Assembly (NCBI GenBank): GCA_001642005.1
Contig: LWCA01000578.1
Span: 1 to 23,040, forward strand
Length of the DNA stretch: 23,040 nucleotides
Origin: Intoshia linei
Taxonomy: Eukaryota; Orthonectida; Rhopaluridae
Reading direction: 5' to 3'
Shown here: positions 1 to 10,500 of the stretch, piece by piece
Numbering within the stretch: the first letter of the stretch is position 1
How the letters are laid out: every line of letters begins with the position of its first letter
Translations under genes and position numbers: made by a program
The notes under the pieces: generated by a model
Seen by the model: only the letters and a program-made list of their open reading frames with translations
What the model was told of the DNA's origin: nothing
Database searches by the model: none

Positions 1-250
1 ATTTCTCTACTGCTTCTAATTTCGTTACAAAACGTAGAACGCGTTTAAAAGATGTTTAAAATTTGTAAATTTCAATCTAAGATTCGTGTTATTTCATTAA
101 TTAAATTTCTAATGCTTCTATATATATTCTATATTATAAATGATTAATAAATTTTTTATTTTTGCCGGAAATTCCCGGGACCCAGGAAATTTAATTTTTA
201 ATTTCCCGATTCTCGACTTTTGTCATTTCACGGGAAATCACAATCACTCA
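1..250. repeat. Dispersed repeat A, copy 1 (cut by window edge)
   Basis: This stretch is closely similar, in the same orientation, to about 11314-11575. Shared blocks include TTTCGTTACAAAACGTA, ACGCGTTTAAAA, TTTCAATCTAA and the distal TTCTCGACTTTTGTCATTTC, with an indel of roughly 40 bp around 110-130. The distal part is built of CCCGGGAA/TTTCCCG words in both orientations, as in the subterminal regions of DNA transposons. The left end may lie outside the window. No coding capacity is visible. The family is not identified. Confidence 0.8.
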
Positions 251-345
251 TTAATATACACTTATTTGAGTGATTAAATACGTTTAATTAGATTTTTTTA
301 TTAACATTTTATATTCAAATTTTAAAAAATAAGAATAGTTTTTTC

Positions 346-428
346 AGCACCCCTAGGGGTGCTAGTACCCCCGGTTAACAAGCCTGGTCTAAGTCCTAAT
401 TAACGAAATTTCTGCTAACAGAAATTTC
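346..428. repeat. Two short palindromes in the left intergenic region
   Basis: Positions 346-363 are a perfect 18-bp palindrome (AGCACCCC/ TAGGGGTGCT, centred on CCTAGG), GC-rich against a very AT-rich background. Positions 405-414 and 419-428 form a second perfect inverted repeat (GAAATTTCTG, 4-nt spacer, CAGAAATTTC). Such palindromes are common in degraded DNA-transposon ends; no element boundary or target duplication could be assigned. Confidence 0.5.
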
Positions 429-459
429 ATTTTAACGGAATTAATTTTTTGTTTGCAGA

Positions 460-522
460 TTTGTATGAACCAAAAATTCCGTCATTAAAAATTTTATCTC
501 TAAAGCTTTATAACTTTTAATG
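460..522 (+). other. Weak candidate terminal exon
   Basis: A strong-looking acceptor (TTTTTTGTTTGCAG) is followed by an open frame of about 20 codons that starts in the second position of a codon, reads LYEPKIPSLKILSLKLYNF and ends at TAA near 522. It cannot join the exon at 897, because only this frame is open and it stops. It could be the last exon of a gene lying to the left, or chance. No poly(A) signal is obvious just downstream. Confidence 0.2.
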
Positions 523-896
523 TATTATATATTTTTATATATTTATAAGCATATATTATAGCAATATATTTTTAATAACTAATATAAATATAAACTCATT
601 TTTTTATAATTAGGAGACGTTAATTATAAATAATTACTATCATTAATGAAAAATATCATTTTAAATTTTATTTTATTTTTGTAAATGATTTAAAATTTAT
701 AAAAATTTTCATGGACCCAAAAAAACTGATTTGGAACCAAGGGTCCACATAGACTCAGTTGACAATATTTGGTGTATAGAGACTTAGACTGTATTATTAG
801 TGTCATTAACTTTTAATGGGCAACAACAAAAATTTTTTTTTTTTATTTTTGTTGGATCAACATACATTGTACTAATTTTTATTTATAAATATGTAG

Positions 897-2655
897 ACGG
901 AAAAATTGATCCCAGATGTAACGACGAACGAAGTTGCTTTTGTGGATTTATTACTCATGTCTCCATGCTTTGAAAAGGTTAAATCAATACACGATACTTT
1001 GGACAATATGGTTAAAAACAGCAAACAACAAAATGGAAATCAATTCGTTATAGGTATATTATTTGGTCGGATGTTTATCTTTCGAATGTAGACACTAAAT
1101 CAAGGGTAAATTGGTGACCTTACGTACAGTTTTGTTGTGACAGTTGAAAAATATTTTACTAAAATTTGTTAATATAAAAAAATATACAACAAAACAGTTA
1201 AAATATAAAGCATAAAATGTAATAGAATTATACTTTAAAGGTTTTTGAAAGTGTGAAATTTCACAGAAATGATATAAAAACTGAAAAAATATAATTTTAA
1301 ATAAATAAATAAATATTTACAATTATATTTTTTATGGAATTCATGTTATCTAAGATTATTTTTTAGGGTTGAAATTTTGGTATCAATTTCATACCTTATT
1401 AATAATAATTTAACCTTGTCATATGGTGTCAACCCTTCTTCATATTCTGTATGTATTATAATTAATTGTCAAAAATAAATGTTAAAAATTACAAAATAAT
1501 GTCATAATTTAGGTGGTGACTACACTCGATCAATTTTGGACATTGAAGATTGTCAATATCAATACAATCAAACTTTAAAAATTGTAGATTCAAAATCATT
1601 GAATAATGAACAAGTTTTAATGATACAATTTGGCGAATTTTTATTAAAAAAAATGATGATAAAAATTACGGAATATGAAGAATTTGGTGTATATTTGATA
1701 AAAAAAGATTATAGAAATATACTTTCTAATAAAATAAAGATTGCGGCAGCGTCAGAAATACCTAATAATGGATACCATTCAAACTGTTTTAGATATAGTG
1801 TATTTTATCAAGAAAAAACCAAAACATTATACGTTAGATTTGAAAGATTTTCCAACATTGGATCTTTTATTTTAATATTGATACATTCTCTCAGTCACAT
1901 TTTAATTGGAAACATGATTAACGATTATGATGACAATTTTATAAATATTTATTTCGAGGTAACAATTTGATTTATTATTTTTAAAAATTTAAAAAATTAT
2001 GTATACATTAAAGCCGATTATAGTGATCACTTTGGGACAGAACACTTTTGATCACTATTATCGGCTGAAATTTTATACATTTTGATCAACATGTATTGAT
2101 AATTATAAACGGCTTCTACTGTAATATAAATATTTATATTTAGTTGCTCAAATTTATTCATTTTGAATATTTTGAATCGATAAATAAATTAAACAAAAAA
2201 ATGATTTGTAATGATACTTTTTCTCAAGAAACGGAGAGGTGAATTCAATTTAATCATTAAAAAATATCACAAAATTTCAAAATATTGTTTTGAGTATTTT
2301 ATTTAAAGTTTAAAAGATTTCAAATATTTATGTATATTTTATTTAACTGGTTCTCAACAGTGGGCTAATTGGAGCCTGTGCGTTTTTTTGGAATATTTCA
2401 TAAATTACATTAATATATTTTTTTATCGACAGTTAAAAAATTTTGTGTCATAATTCATGACTCATGAATATGAAATATAAATCTTTAAAGTAAAAAAATT
2501 TGAAAAAAGGAATTCCCTGCCATTTTGTATGACCCGCTAAATTACATTTGAGAATCACGGATTTAAACTAATTTACATGTATTTATGTTAAATTTAGGAA
2601 ATTATTGAAAAAATCAAAAGAAATGCAAAACATTGATATAAATTTTAAAAATTAA
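897..2655 (+). CDS. Unrecognised gene, 3' part (four exons)
   Basis: Four exons join in phase: 897-1053, 1513-1958, 2144-2238 and 2598-2655 (stop TAA 2653-2655). All junctions are GT-AG, and the split codons close at 1053/1513 (G|GT) and 2238/2598 (AG|G). The visible product is about 252 residues, soluble and rich in Lys, Asn and Ile. Exon 1 reads DVTTNEVAFVDLLLMSPCFE..., and exon 2 contains YVRFERFSNIGSFILILIHS followed by LSHI, a hydrophobic helix with an HSLSHI motif that looks conserved. I do not recognise the family and assign no function. The exon at 897 is preceded by an in-frame TAG, so the 5' end of the protein lies upstream, probably outside the window. AATAAA at 2654-2659 overlaps the stop codon and could serve as poly(A) signal. 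The intron 1959-2143 carries the hairpin described separately. The gene meets a candidate minus-strand exon tail to tail. Confidence 0.72.
1999..2080. ncRNA. Intronic hairpin, miRNA-precursor-like or miniature foldback element
   Basis: Inside intron 1959-2143 an 82-nt inverted repeat is visible. Positions 2012-2029 (AGCCGATTATAGTGATCA) pair with 2049-2066 with a single mismatch (T2019/T2059). After a short imperfect internal loop, 1999-2005 (ATGTATA) pair perfectly with 2074-2080. The terminal loop is about 19 nt. Size, stem length and intronic position fit a pre-miRNA; a snap-back MITE is the main alternative. Transcribed from either strand the fold would be similar. No second copy was noticed in the window, which slightly disfavours a high-copy MITE. 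Confidence 0.45.
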
Positions 2656-2923
2656 TAAATAATCATGTATTCAACACAAAAATATAGTATAGTGATTAGA
2701 CAACCCAGTAATATCATGAGAAATATTATGTATCTAACTCTAGCATGTTGTTTTTTCTTGTCTAGGTTTTCATTTTTTATATACATGAAATCTTCTGCAA
2801 ACACATTTGATGATATATGTGACGATAAATAAGAAAATGCTCGTACGGAATTATTCCATTTTGTTTTTTTCGTTAGGTCATCATTCTTTTCTGTAAAAAT
2901 GTCATGTACCTTAATTTTACTAC
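2652..2923 (-). CDS. Candidate terminal exon of an unrecognised membrane protein
   Basis: On the minus strand a poly-T tract ending in TTTAG (acceptor at 2925-2924) opens an exon of 90 codons entered in phase 1 and ending at TAA (2654-2652). It reads ...VHDIFTEKNDDLTKKTKWNN, then a Ser-rich stretch, then a basic KKKQHARVR followed by a hydrophobic segment YIIFLMILLGCLITILYF and a short tail. This is a single-pass, C-terminally anchored arrangement. A run this long without stops is unusual at this base composition, and the amino-acid mix is protein-like. The family is not recognised. A possible upstream minus exon near 3222-3290 (YILIDYGNIVQQITTL) does not join it in phase, so another exon or a different model is needed. 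Its stop overlaps the stop of the plus-strand gene. Confidence 0.4.
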
Positions 2924-3560
2924 CTAAAAAAAGGATATAAATTAAACTTAATTTTTATCTTTTCTTACTTTTCATTTATCTTTTATTAACTTATTTTATA
3001 AATTAAAGCAGCTGTTTTCAAATTGAAAATTAAATAAATAATATAATTCATTTTATAATTGCATTCATTTTATATTCAAGAGGATGTTAAATTAACTTAT
3101 ACAATCTTTTGGAAGTTGACAAAAAATTTAGTGTATAAAATTGGTTACTAAACTTTAAACTCCACTTTCTAATGATATTTAATTATTATTGCGGAACCCC
3201 AAAAATACGTATTAGTATTATTACAAGGTTGTTATTTGTTGCACGATATTTCCATAATCAATCAAAATATATTCTGTAATTGTTCTAAAATGTTTTGTTC
3301 ATTTAATATTTATCGTACTCTTTTTTATAAAATATTCAAAAATCAAAGGTTTCGAAGGTATGAAATTAAAATTTTATATCATTTATTGATTTTCATTTTA
3401 ATAGAATAATTACTAATTTAACTACATAATAATGTTTTAATAATTTAAATATTAATACTAAGGAAAACTTTTTATAACCTATAAAATAAGAAAAATGTAA
3501 CCTATAATAAAAAAAATTTTTAAAAATTCAAAATACATGTTTTTTCAGTTCATTTATGTT
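2924..3560. other. AT-rich stretch with one possible minus-strand exon
   Basis: No supported gene. The only coding-like piece is on the minus strand at about 3222-3290, after an acceptor-like TTTTAG, reading TITEYILIDYGNIVQQITTL with a possible GTAATA donor. Its exit phase does not match the exon at 2923. The rest is A/T-rich with short runs and no repeat that I could pair with another part of the window. Confidence 0.35.
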
Positions 3561-3629
3561 GGTTAATCATTAACGTAATGAGTAGACAAAAGGTATTTGA
3601 CTCAAAAAAGTTATACCATATTAGAATTC

Positions 3630-3953
3630 TAGAAGGATTTACTGCCTCAAAGCTTTTATTCTAAATTTAGATAAGACAGAAATTATGATCGAAGCGTGTA
3701 ATTTTATATCATATGTATGGAGCAATTGTTGGTTTACATGTCGTGATCAGAAAATAGCTTCCTGGGAACCTCTTGAATACCATTTAGGATCTATAATATC
3801 ACCTAAATACTCTAAAGCATATTGTTGCCTAATTAAACATTGGAATAAAACTATAAAGTTTATGGATATATCTTTCACCAATGAGATATGCGAAAGATCT
3901 CCTGCTTTGATGGATAACGTTATCCCGACATGCAAAAACTTCAATAATTTATA
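3630..3953 (+). other. Open frame of about 108 codons, possible retroelement debris
   Basis: The plus frame is open from just after a TAG near 3625 to TAA at 3952-3954. Base composition is richer in G and C than the surroundings. The product contains LNLDKTEIMI and, about 30 residues later, LEYHLGSIIS. This spacing loosely recalls the NxxKTxxM ... YLGSxIS region of LINE-type reverse transcriptases, but the intervening and following residues (several Cys and Trp) do not fit well. The opposite strand is also open for 65 codons here. It could instead be an exon of an unknown gene. No catalytic YxDD motif is present. Confidence 0.25.
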
Positions 3954-3955
3954 AA

Positions 3956-6900
3956 ATAGAATTTTAAGTAAATTTAATAATTATGTATAAAAAATTCACA
4001 ATAAAAATATCACAATTTTATTTAAAATTCATTGTTAATTAATTAAAATTTAACGATTTAAATTTTATTCTAAATTCAAAAATATTAATTGAACCTTATT
4101 TGACTTTCCCATAATTAATTTGATTATATGAGTAAGTAATACTCTTACTATGCATATTTAAATAATAATTTGATATTGTGTGCTTTTGAGCACCCTTATA
4201 AACTTTGGAATGTTTGCTAATCAAAACGAAAACTTTAGTCTTGTCCTATCAAAAATTCATAAATATTGAAATTATGTCACCCTAATACCTATATTTTTTT
4301 AATTAATGTTACTGAAGTCGGAAATTATATATACAAAATAAAGAAAAGCTCAGTATTTATTCATTGTTCACAATTTAAAATATATAAATATTCTCTATTA
4401 ACAAATGATTTAATTTTATCAACAACATGTAAATTTATTAATTCAGTAGTAAAATTATGAGGATTTATTAGTAAAAGTAAAATTATGATAAACCTCAAAG
4501 AAAGTAAAGGTAAGTAAATTTTAATGTGCAAAAATAAGCTATCAATTATCTAAATGAAATGTTGACATATTGTAAATAATCAAATTCGACAGCCAAAATA
4601 ACAGATAAAATGGGCGTGGTTCACTAATACGTGTCGGAAATGTCAAAAATTTATTGCATTTTTTTAGATAACCATCGCGGGCCACAATTTGGCTAACTCT
4701 GTTATAAGTATACATCTCCTGTTCATAGTTCCCAAACATTTTTAAACGGAAATTTAGTTTTACATTTAATTTTTCCGGTTCAACTTAATGTTAAATTTAC
4801 CAAATTTTTCAGACAGAGGGTGCTCAGTGCATAAGTGGACCAAATTCCCTATCTCGCCAACTTTTTCTAAATTCCAAGAATTGTGAATTATAGAGAGAAT
4901 ACTGTATAAATAAATAAATAACTGATTTGAATCACAAAATTTTGATAATTCTTGTGGTTTAAATCTAATTTATTTAATATATATCAAAGGTCAATTTTAT
5001 TTTGGAACTATCCGTTATTCTTTTACATTTGATTAATGATTTTTATCTAAATTTTTCATTTTCAAACGTATTGTAAATATAAATCAACTATAACATTTTA
5101 TTATTGCTCTTTTTATTTTGTAGTTCTGTTTCCCAAAGTATAATTTATTATAATGGATTATAAAGGTTTGGCGATTTAATTTATATCGATTGTATTCAGT
5201 TTTAATAGGGGATTTTAAGAAAATTTAAAATTTAAAAAGTTAACGCACACAAAAATGCTGGAAATATGTTGAATCTAATTATTTGTTTACGAGTTAATAA
5301 ATTATACGAATAAGTTACGAAAAAGGTACAAATTTTGTCTTTATTTAATAAAGGAAAAATTTCACATTAAAAGTAAAATGTTGATCATGTCCTGGTTTGA
5401 ATCAAAAAACAAATCGAAAAGTGAATGTCAGCAGTGGAAAAAATTTAGGATTGAAATATTATTAAAAAGAAAGGTACAACCCTCTACGTCATAAAACTAA
5501 AGAATTACGATTTCTAAAGATAGAAAAGTATGGATTGAATTGTGCATAGATAAAATATACATAAAATTGTCTATTTCGGTGTGAATTTTGCACAAAACAA
5601 TTACTTAACCTTTATTTTAAATATAACATTTTAACTGTACTATTTCATTATTTTTGATCATGTCATTATTTTTATAGATCAAAATATGGAATGTCAATAT
5701 CATTAGTATGAAAATTCAGATAATGATAATTTTTAACTTGACATGATCTATATATGTTACATACTGAGTAGTACTCTACTCAATTCATTTGCCGACGTTT
5801 TCAGATACACATGTAAATTTTAGTCGCATTTATGACTAATGCAATTCAAATAAATAATATAATTGACGTTTCAATATTTAAATGACTTATACGACACGGC
5901 CATTCAATAAATTCAAATTCAACAATAAAAGCGAGTAATTGTACGATACATGAGTCATGTAAAATGACTAAATTAATTATTCCTACGAAAAAATATTGAA
6001 TTAAATTTAATTGCATTAATTGATAAGTTTATTCCACCAATTCATCAATCATTAAAATCCAATCGCAACACCAATAAATGTTGATCCACCATGCAAGCTA
6101 GAGTGGAGCTGAACAATATAACTCGAACCGATCATAACGGACCCTACCATTCTAAATGAATAGGTGGCGTAAGAAAAAATTTTTGTATGGTGGAGGGGAA
6201 TTTTTTTTTAATGCGGCAGGATAACTCTGAGAAAAAAGTTTAACAACTGCTAGATGAAAAAATGGATAGAGGAACCAAAATATTATTTTTAATTTTTAAA
6301 TATTGAGCCTAAACATTTCATCTGGCTTGGGTTGCCTGTTGGCTCTCGATGGTCTATAACACATGTAAAAAGATTTTTTGATTGAGAATGCATTTTCATT
6401 TTCTCGTTTCTAATGTTCAAAAAAGGTCACGAAAGAATGACAACAAATTCAATATAATTGAGAAAAATATTTTTACATTATTAAATTACCATAATATTTA
6501 TTTTCTTGTCTTAAACTAAATTGACTGATCAATTGATTTAACCCTGTTCGAAAAGTTTTAAAGAAAAACAAATCAAATAAAACCTACATGTAGTCTAAAA
6601 AAAATATAAAATATAAATTAAATTAAATATTTTTTGTACTCACTTATAACTTTTATTTAATTGTGATAATAAAAATATCTAGACATAAACTATTTCGGTA
6701 CACGTGTTTCATCTAGTTATAAACCATCAAAAGTTAATTATATGTCTATGAATTGATATCCAGAACGATACCTTGATAAGAGTTGATAACAATTTTATTT
6801 GATTGTTTTTTATTTTTAGTGTAAAACAATTCAAATTGCAATGCATTCTTGTATAATAATTGATTAAAAATAATAATTTTAAAATCTAGCCAGCAAAAAC

Positions 6901-7526
6901 TTTTGATTAGTCTTTACAATGACATTGGTAGATTAGAATAATTTATCAACCATAAGAAAAAATGGCCATGCAAATTTAGACTTAATATATTGTACAATAT
7001 TAATCCAATCTATTGATATAATTTACATTAATATATCAATTAAACGGCTGAATTTAATTAATTAATTAAATTAATTAACCTTTAATTGAAATATTATCGA
7101 CTAGTCATTCAAATATACTTTGAACATGACATTTCTGACATATTTGTGTAGATTTATTCCCATGATCAAAATATAATTGACTCCTATTGTATAATTGGTG
7201 CAATTAGACATTTATGTACGAGTAGTTTCTTATTGTATTGTCAAGGCTGATATACTCGTTTATTTCGCTAAAATACAATATCAATTGATAAGTCATTTCT
7301 CATTATACTCTTTACACATCAAAAGTAATATCAATCTGAAAAAAATTTTGGAAGAAAGTGAATACTCACCTATTACATTAAAATTATCTAATAAAATAAT
7401 TAATTTACTCATCTCATGAGACTGTTAATTCTGCCATTATTTCAATGTTATTTTTTAAACACTTTATCATTTAAACCTCAGCCTTCAAGTTCTCAAAATA
7501 TTCAAGACAGTATTTTTTCAATTTTA
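3956..7526. other. Long gene-poor AT-rich intergenic region
   Basis: No gene can be supported here. Items seen: a pogo/Tigger-like terminus around 4800-4905 (listed separately); a 10-bp inverted repeat (GATCATGTCA near 5656 and TGACATGATC near 5740); a less AT-rich patch at 6085-6190 with short open frames on both strands but no splice context; and simple AT palindromes around 6985-7075. Open frames at 4266-4460, 4542-4739 and 7195-7419 are AT-rich with no domain. The last 100-300 bp should contain the FGFR promoter; I see no clear core promoter element in this base composition. Confidence 0.5.
4800..4905 (-). mobile_element. Possible pogo/Tigger-like transposon terminus
   Basis: Read on the minus strand, the sequence begins TACAGTATTCTCTCTATAAT and continues through a GC-richer block (GGCGAGATAGGG near 4850 on that strand). 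CAGTA... after a TA dinucleotide is the usual form of a pogo/Tigger terminal repeat with a TA target site. No partner terminus was found, so this may be a solo end or a truncated copy. Confidence 0.3.
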
Positions 7527-10500
7527 ATGTCAATATTTTTTCTTTATATTTTCATTTACATTAGTTTATTTAAAATTTTATTGTGTGAAATAGATGATTA
7601 TGCGCCAAAATTCAATTTACATAATTACCAGCTCTCACATATTGTTAAACTTAGTTGGAAGGCACAATTATTGTGCCCAGTTGACTCCAAACCCAAAGCC
7701 ACAATTACATGGACCAAAAACAAAAAACCTATTGTAATTGATTTGCAACGGTAATTTCAATTTTAACGTAAAACGCAAAATTTTTAATTGTTTCAATTTG
7801 TTACTTTGAAAAATAGAAAAAGAATTAATACAATTGGTAATCGCAGTTATTAAACGCACTCCTATGTAAGTTCAAAGTTCGAACCATTTTACAAATCACT
7901 ATTCTAGTCTATCCATAAAAACGATTTTATATTGATAGTTGATAAAGAAAATTATAAACGTGTCATCAAAAATTTGACTTTTATTATAAACAATAATGCA
8001 TAGTTTTGATATTACATTTTGGTATTTCATTTTATTGTATTGAATTTGGTATCAATGTGTTTTATTATTCTTTTCATTAAAATTATATATTTTTCATAAA
8101 ATTTAATTAAAATTTATTTATGAATTATCAACAGGATTCCCAGAAATATGACATCCACGCAGATTTTTTGTAAATTGCATTTTATTAAATTGCGTTTACA
8201 ATTAAATTTGAAATTTTGAAAGTTTTGATTATTTATCCATAGATGAATCCCGGGTAAAAAAGATTTTCTAACATTACCTAATAATTTAGAATAGTAGGTT
8301 CGTTACATGACCCCTAGTCTTTCCACGGCGATCTGTGTAATATAAAGTTTTTTTATTTGATTAATTAGGAAATTGTTCAAATTTGATAACAATACAAAAT
8401 CAATTGAATAAATATGAAGATTCTCCTAATATGGGACATTTGGCCCAAGATAGGAGAAGTCGTGGAGAGGAGGGATAGGGCCATATGTCCCGGATTTAAT
8501 TTTTTAATTTATTAATAGGTAATGTTGGAAAATTTTTTTAAGTGTACTAAAATTATCGTATAATCAAATGTTTAATTAACAGTCCAATTAGTTATTTTTA
8601 ATTTTTAGATAATGAACAAGGGTGGTCGATATACTGGTTTTTATTATCAGCAAAAACAACGCTGGTAACTTTGCTGGTAACAGCAATTTTTTTTAATGTA
8701 TAAATGACTAATTTTTAAAATGTAAATTGAATACAATCACGCTTGTGAATCTTATAAATTTTTAATGTTTAGAACTTAGCCCTCGGAAAATGGAATTTTT
8801 CCTTCATGGTTGTTAAAATTTTGGTTTTTTATTTTGTGGTTGGATTAACCTTAGAAACTAGAATACTCAGATATGAGTAATTTTGTTATTATTGAAATTT
8901 GATAACACAGATAACAGATCTGAGTTATCTTATATTTCAATATTATCGCCATTACTCAGATCTGAGTAATGATGGGCGTGTCGTATTAGCTATTTTATTA
9001 CTTAGACTCTAAATAAGACTTACTCTTAGTATGCATTTATTATTACGGCTTGTATTTTCCATTTTACAGTATCAATTTATATGAGTATTCTGATCTGAGT
9101 AATATGGATGGATAAAATTATGAATATTCTCATTCAAGTACTTTTTATTTGGATCAATATTTTTAGGGATACTCATCTGAGAACAATTGTTGTACAGTCC
9201 GTCCCGCTTTGGGCCAAACCTCGGTGTGGTTATACTCGTGTTTTAGGGTACTTTTTTAGAATTATGTTGATTTTATAGCATTTATCACCTTCAACTGTGT
9301 TGTACTGTAATAGAAACAAATATAATATCATAATGTATTGCAATAGTTTAAATATTCAATCAAAATTAGATAACTTACTAAAACTCCTGATTTTGGGGCA
9401 CTTTTCAAAAAATGGTGCATAATCCGAGGTCCGACTGTATGATTTAAAATTAAAATTATCGTGATTTAATATACTCAATGAGTACCCAGAGCCGTCCTAA
9501 GCCACTTCGGGCCCTGGGCTAAGCAAAGCGCCGGAGTTTTTTAAAATTTAGGACCCCTGTTTAGAAGACTGGGAATACTGTTTGTTGGAAACTTAGAGTC
9601 TTATTTCATTGATTATTAATAAAAGCATTAAAAAATATTATGTAGGTTTCTAGTAACTTTTATTTCTTATACAAAAACCTACTTACATTAAAAAACAAAG
9701 TTTACTTTTTCATTTAAATACCACTTTCTTTTTTTAATATTTTAACATTTTAATTAAAACTTTTTAGAAAGGTTGTAATATTCATTTGAAATAGTTTTTT
9801 TGTCAATATTATTTTTAATTCTGTATTATCCAATTATCATTAAAATTTGATTATATAAACTTATTTATATAAAGTTTATATTATAAAAAATTGAAAATTT
9901 ATAAGAGAAAATCAAAGATTTCCTACTTTTTTTTTTTGAATATTCACTTTAATAGAAAGATTTTAATGTTTAATATTATCATTTGAAACAGTTTTTATGT
10001 CAATATTATATGATAAACATTGTAGAATATATTTTAAATCGAATTACCAGAATTTTGATTCTTTAAACTATTTTATTTCTAGCTATTTGAATTCCCACAC
10101 TTCAAAACTTATAAACTGATTCTTAAGATATAAATGTGAAGTATTTTTTAATAAATTGGGGGCCTCTTTTTAAGATATAAATGTAAAGTACTTTTATTAA
10201 TTTGGGGGCCTTTTTTAATGAGGGGCTCTGGGCTACAGCCCATATTGCCCATGCCTTAAAACGGCTCTGTGAGTACCATATCATTATCATAAAAAAAAGT
10301 GTTTAGGGCGACTCAATACACAATTTGAGATATATATTTTTCTACATAGGCGTGTTTTTAAATTTAAATTATTGATTTTTAAAATATTTTGATATAAATA
10401 ACATTTGCTTTTGAAATTATTTGCATTTCAATTTTATGCAATAAAATATGGATCGTAGTGTCTAAGGGTTAAGAATGTTTTCTTGTAAGGTTTGGTAAAA

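Larger units (their letters stand above)
251..896. other. AT-rich region before the first supported exon
   Basis: Apart from the palindromes at 346-428 and the weak exon candidate at 460-522, this stretch shows no supported gene. It holds long A/T runs, for example at about 829-848. It is either an intron or the 5' flank of the gene whose first visible exon starts at 897; the in-frame TAG immediately before 897 shows that exon must be entered by splicing. Confidence 0.5.

Noticed and set aside
3747-3944. Minus-strand open frame of 65 codons
   Set aside because: It overlaps the longer plus-strand frame, has no motif and no splice context; treated as a shadow.
4266-4460. Plus-strand open frame of 64 codons
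   Set aside because: Composition is Asn/Ile/Lys/Tyr-rich as expected of random AT-rich DNA; no acceptor, donor or domain.
4542-4739. Minus-strand open frame of 65 codons
   Set aside because: Slightly better composition but no recognisable domain or splice sites; may be part of a degraded element next to the pogo-like end.
6085-6190. GC-richer patch as an Ig-type exon (short frame resembling an Ig strand) or a minus-strand membrane protein
   Set aside because: Frames of 22 and about 50 codons without in-phase splice partners; resemblance is too short to support.
6990-7080. AT palindromes such as ATATTGTACAATAT and TTAATTAATTAA runs as regulatory sites
   Set aside because: Such palindromes are expected by chance at this base composition.
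7195-7419. Open frame just upstream of FGFR as an extra 5' exon
   Set aside because: No donor that joins FGFR in phase and no signal-peptide or Ig features; FGFR exon 1 already supplies a signal peptide.
7668-7859. Minus-strand frame opposite FGFR exon 1
   Set aside because: It is antisense to the Ig1 coding sequence and has no features of its own.
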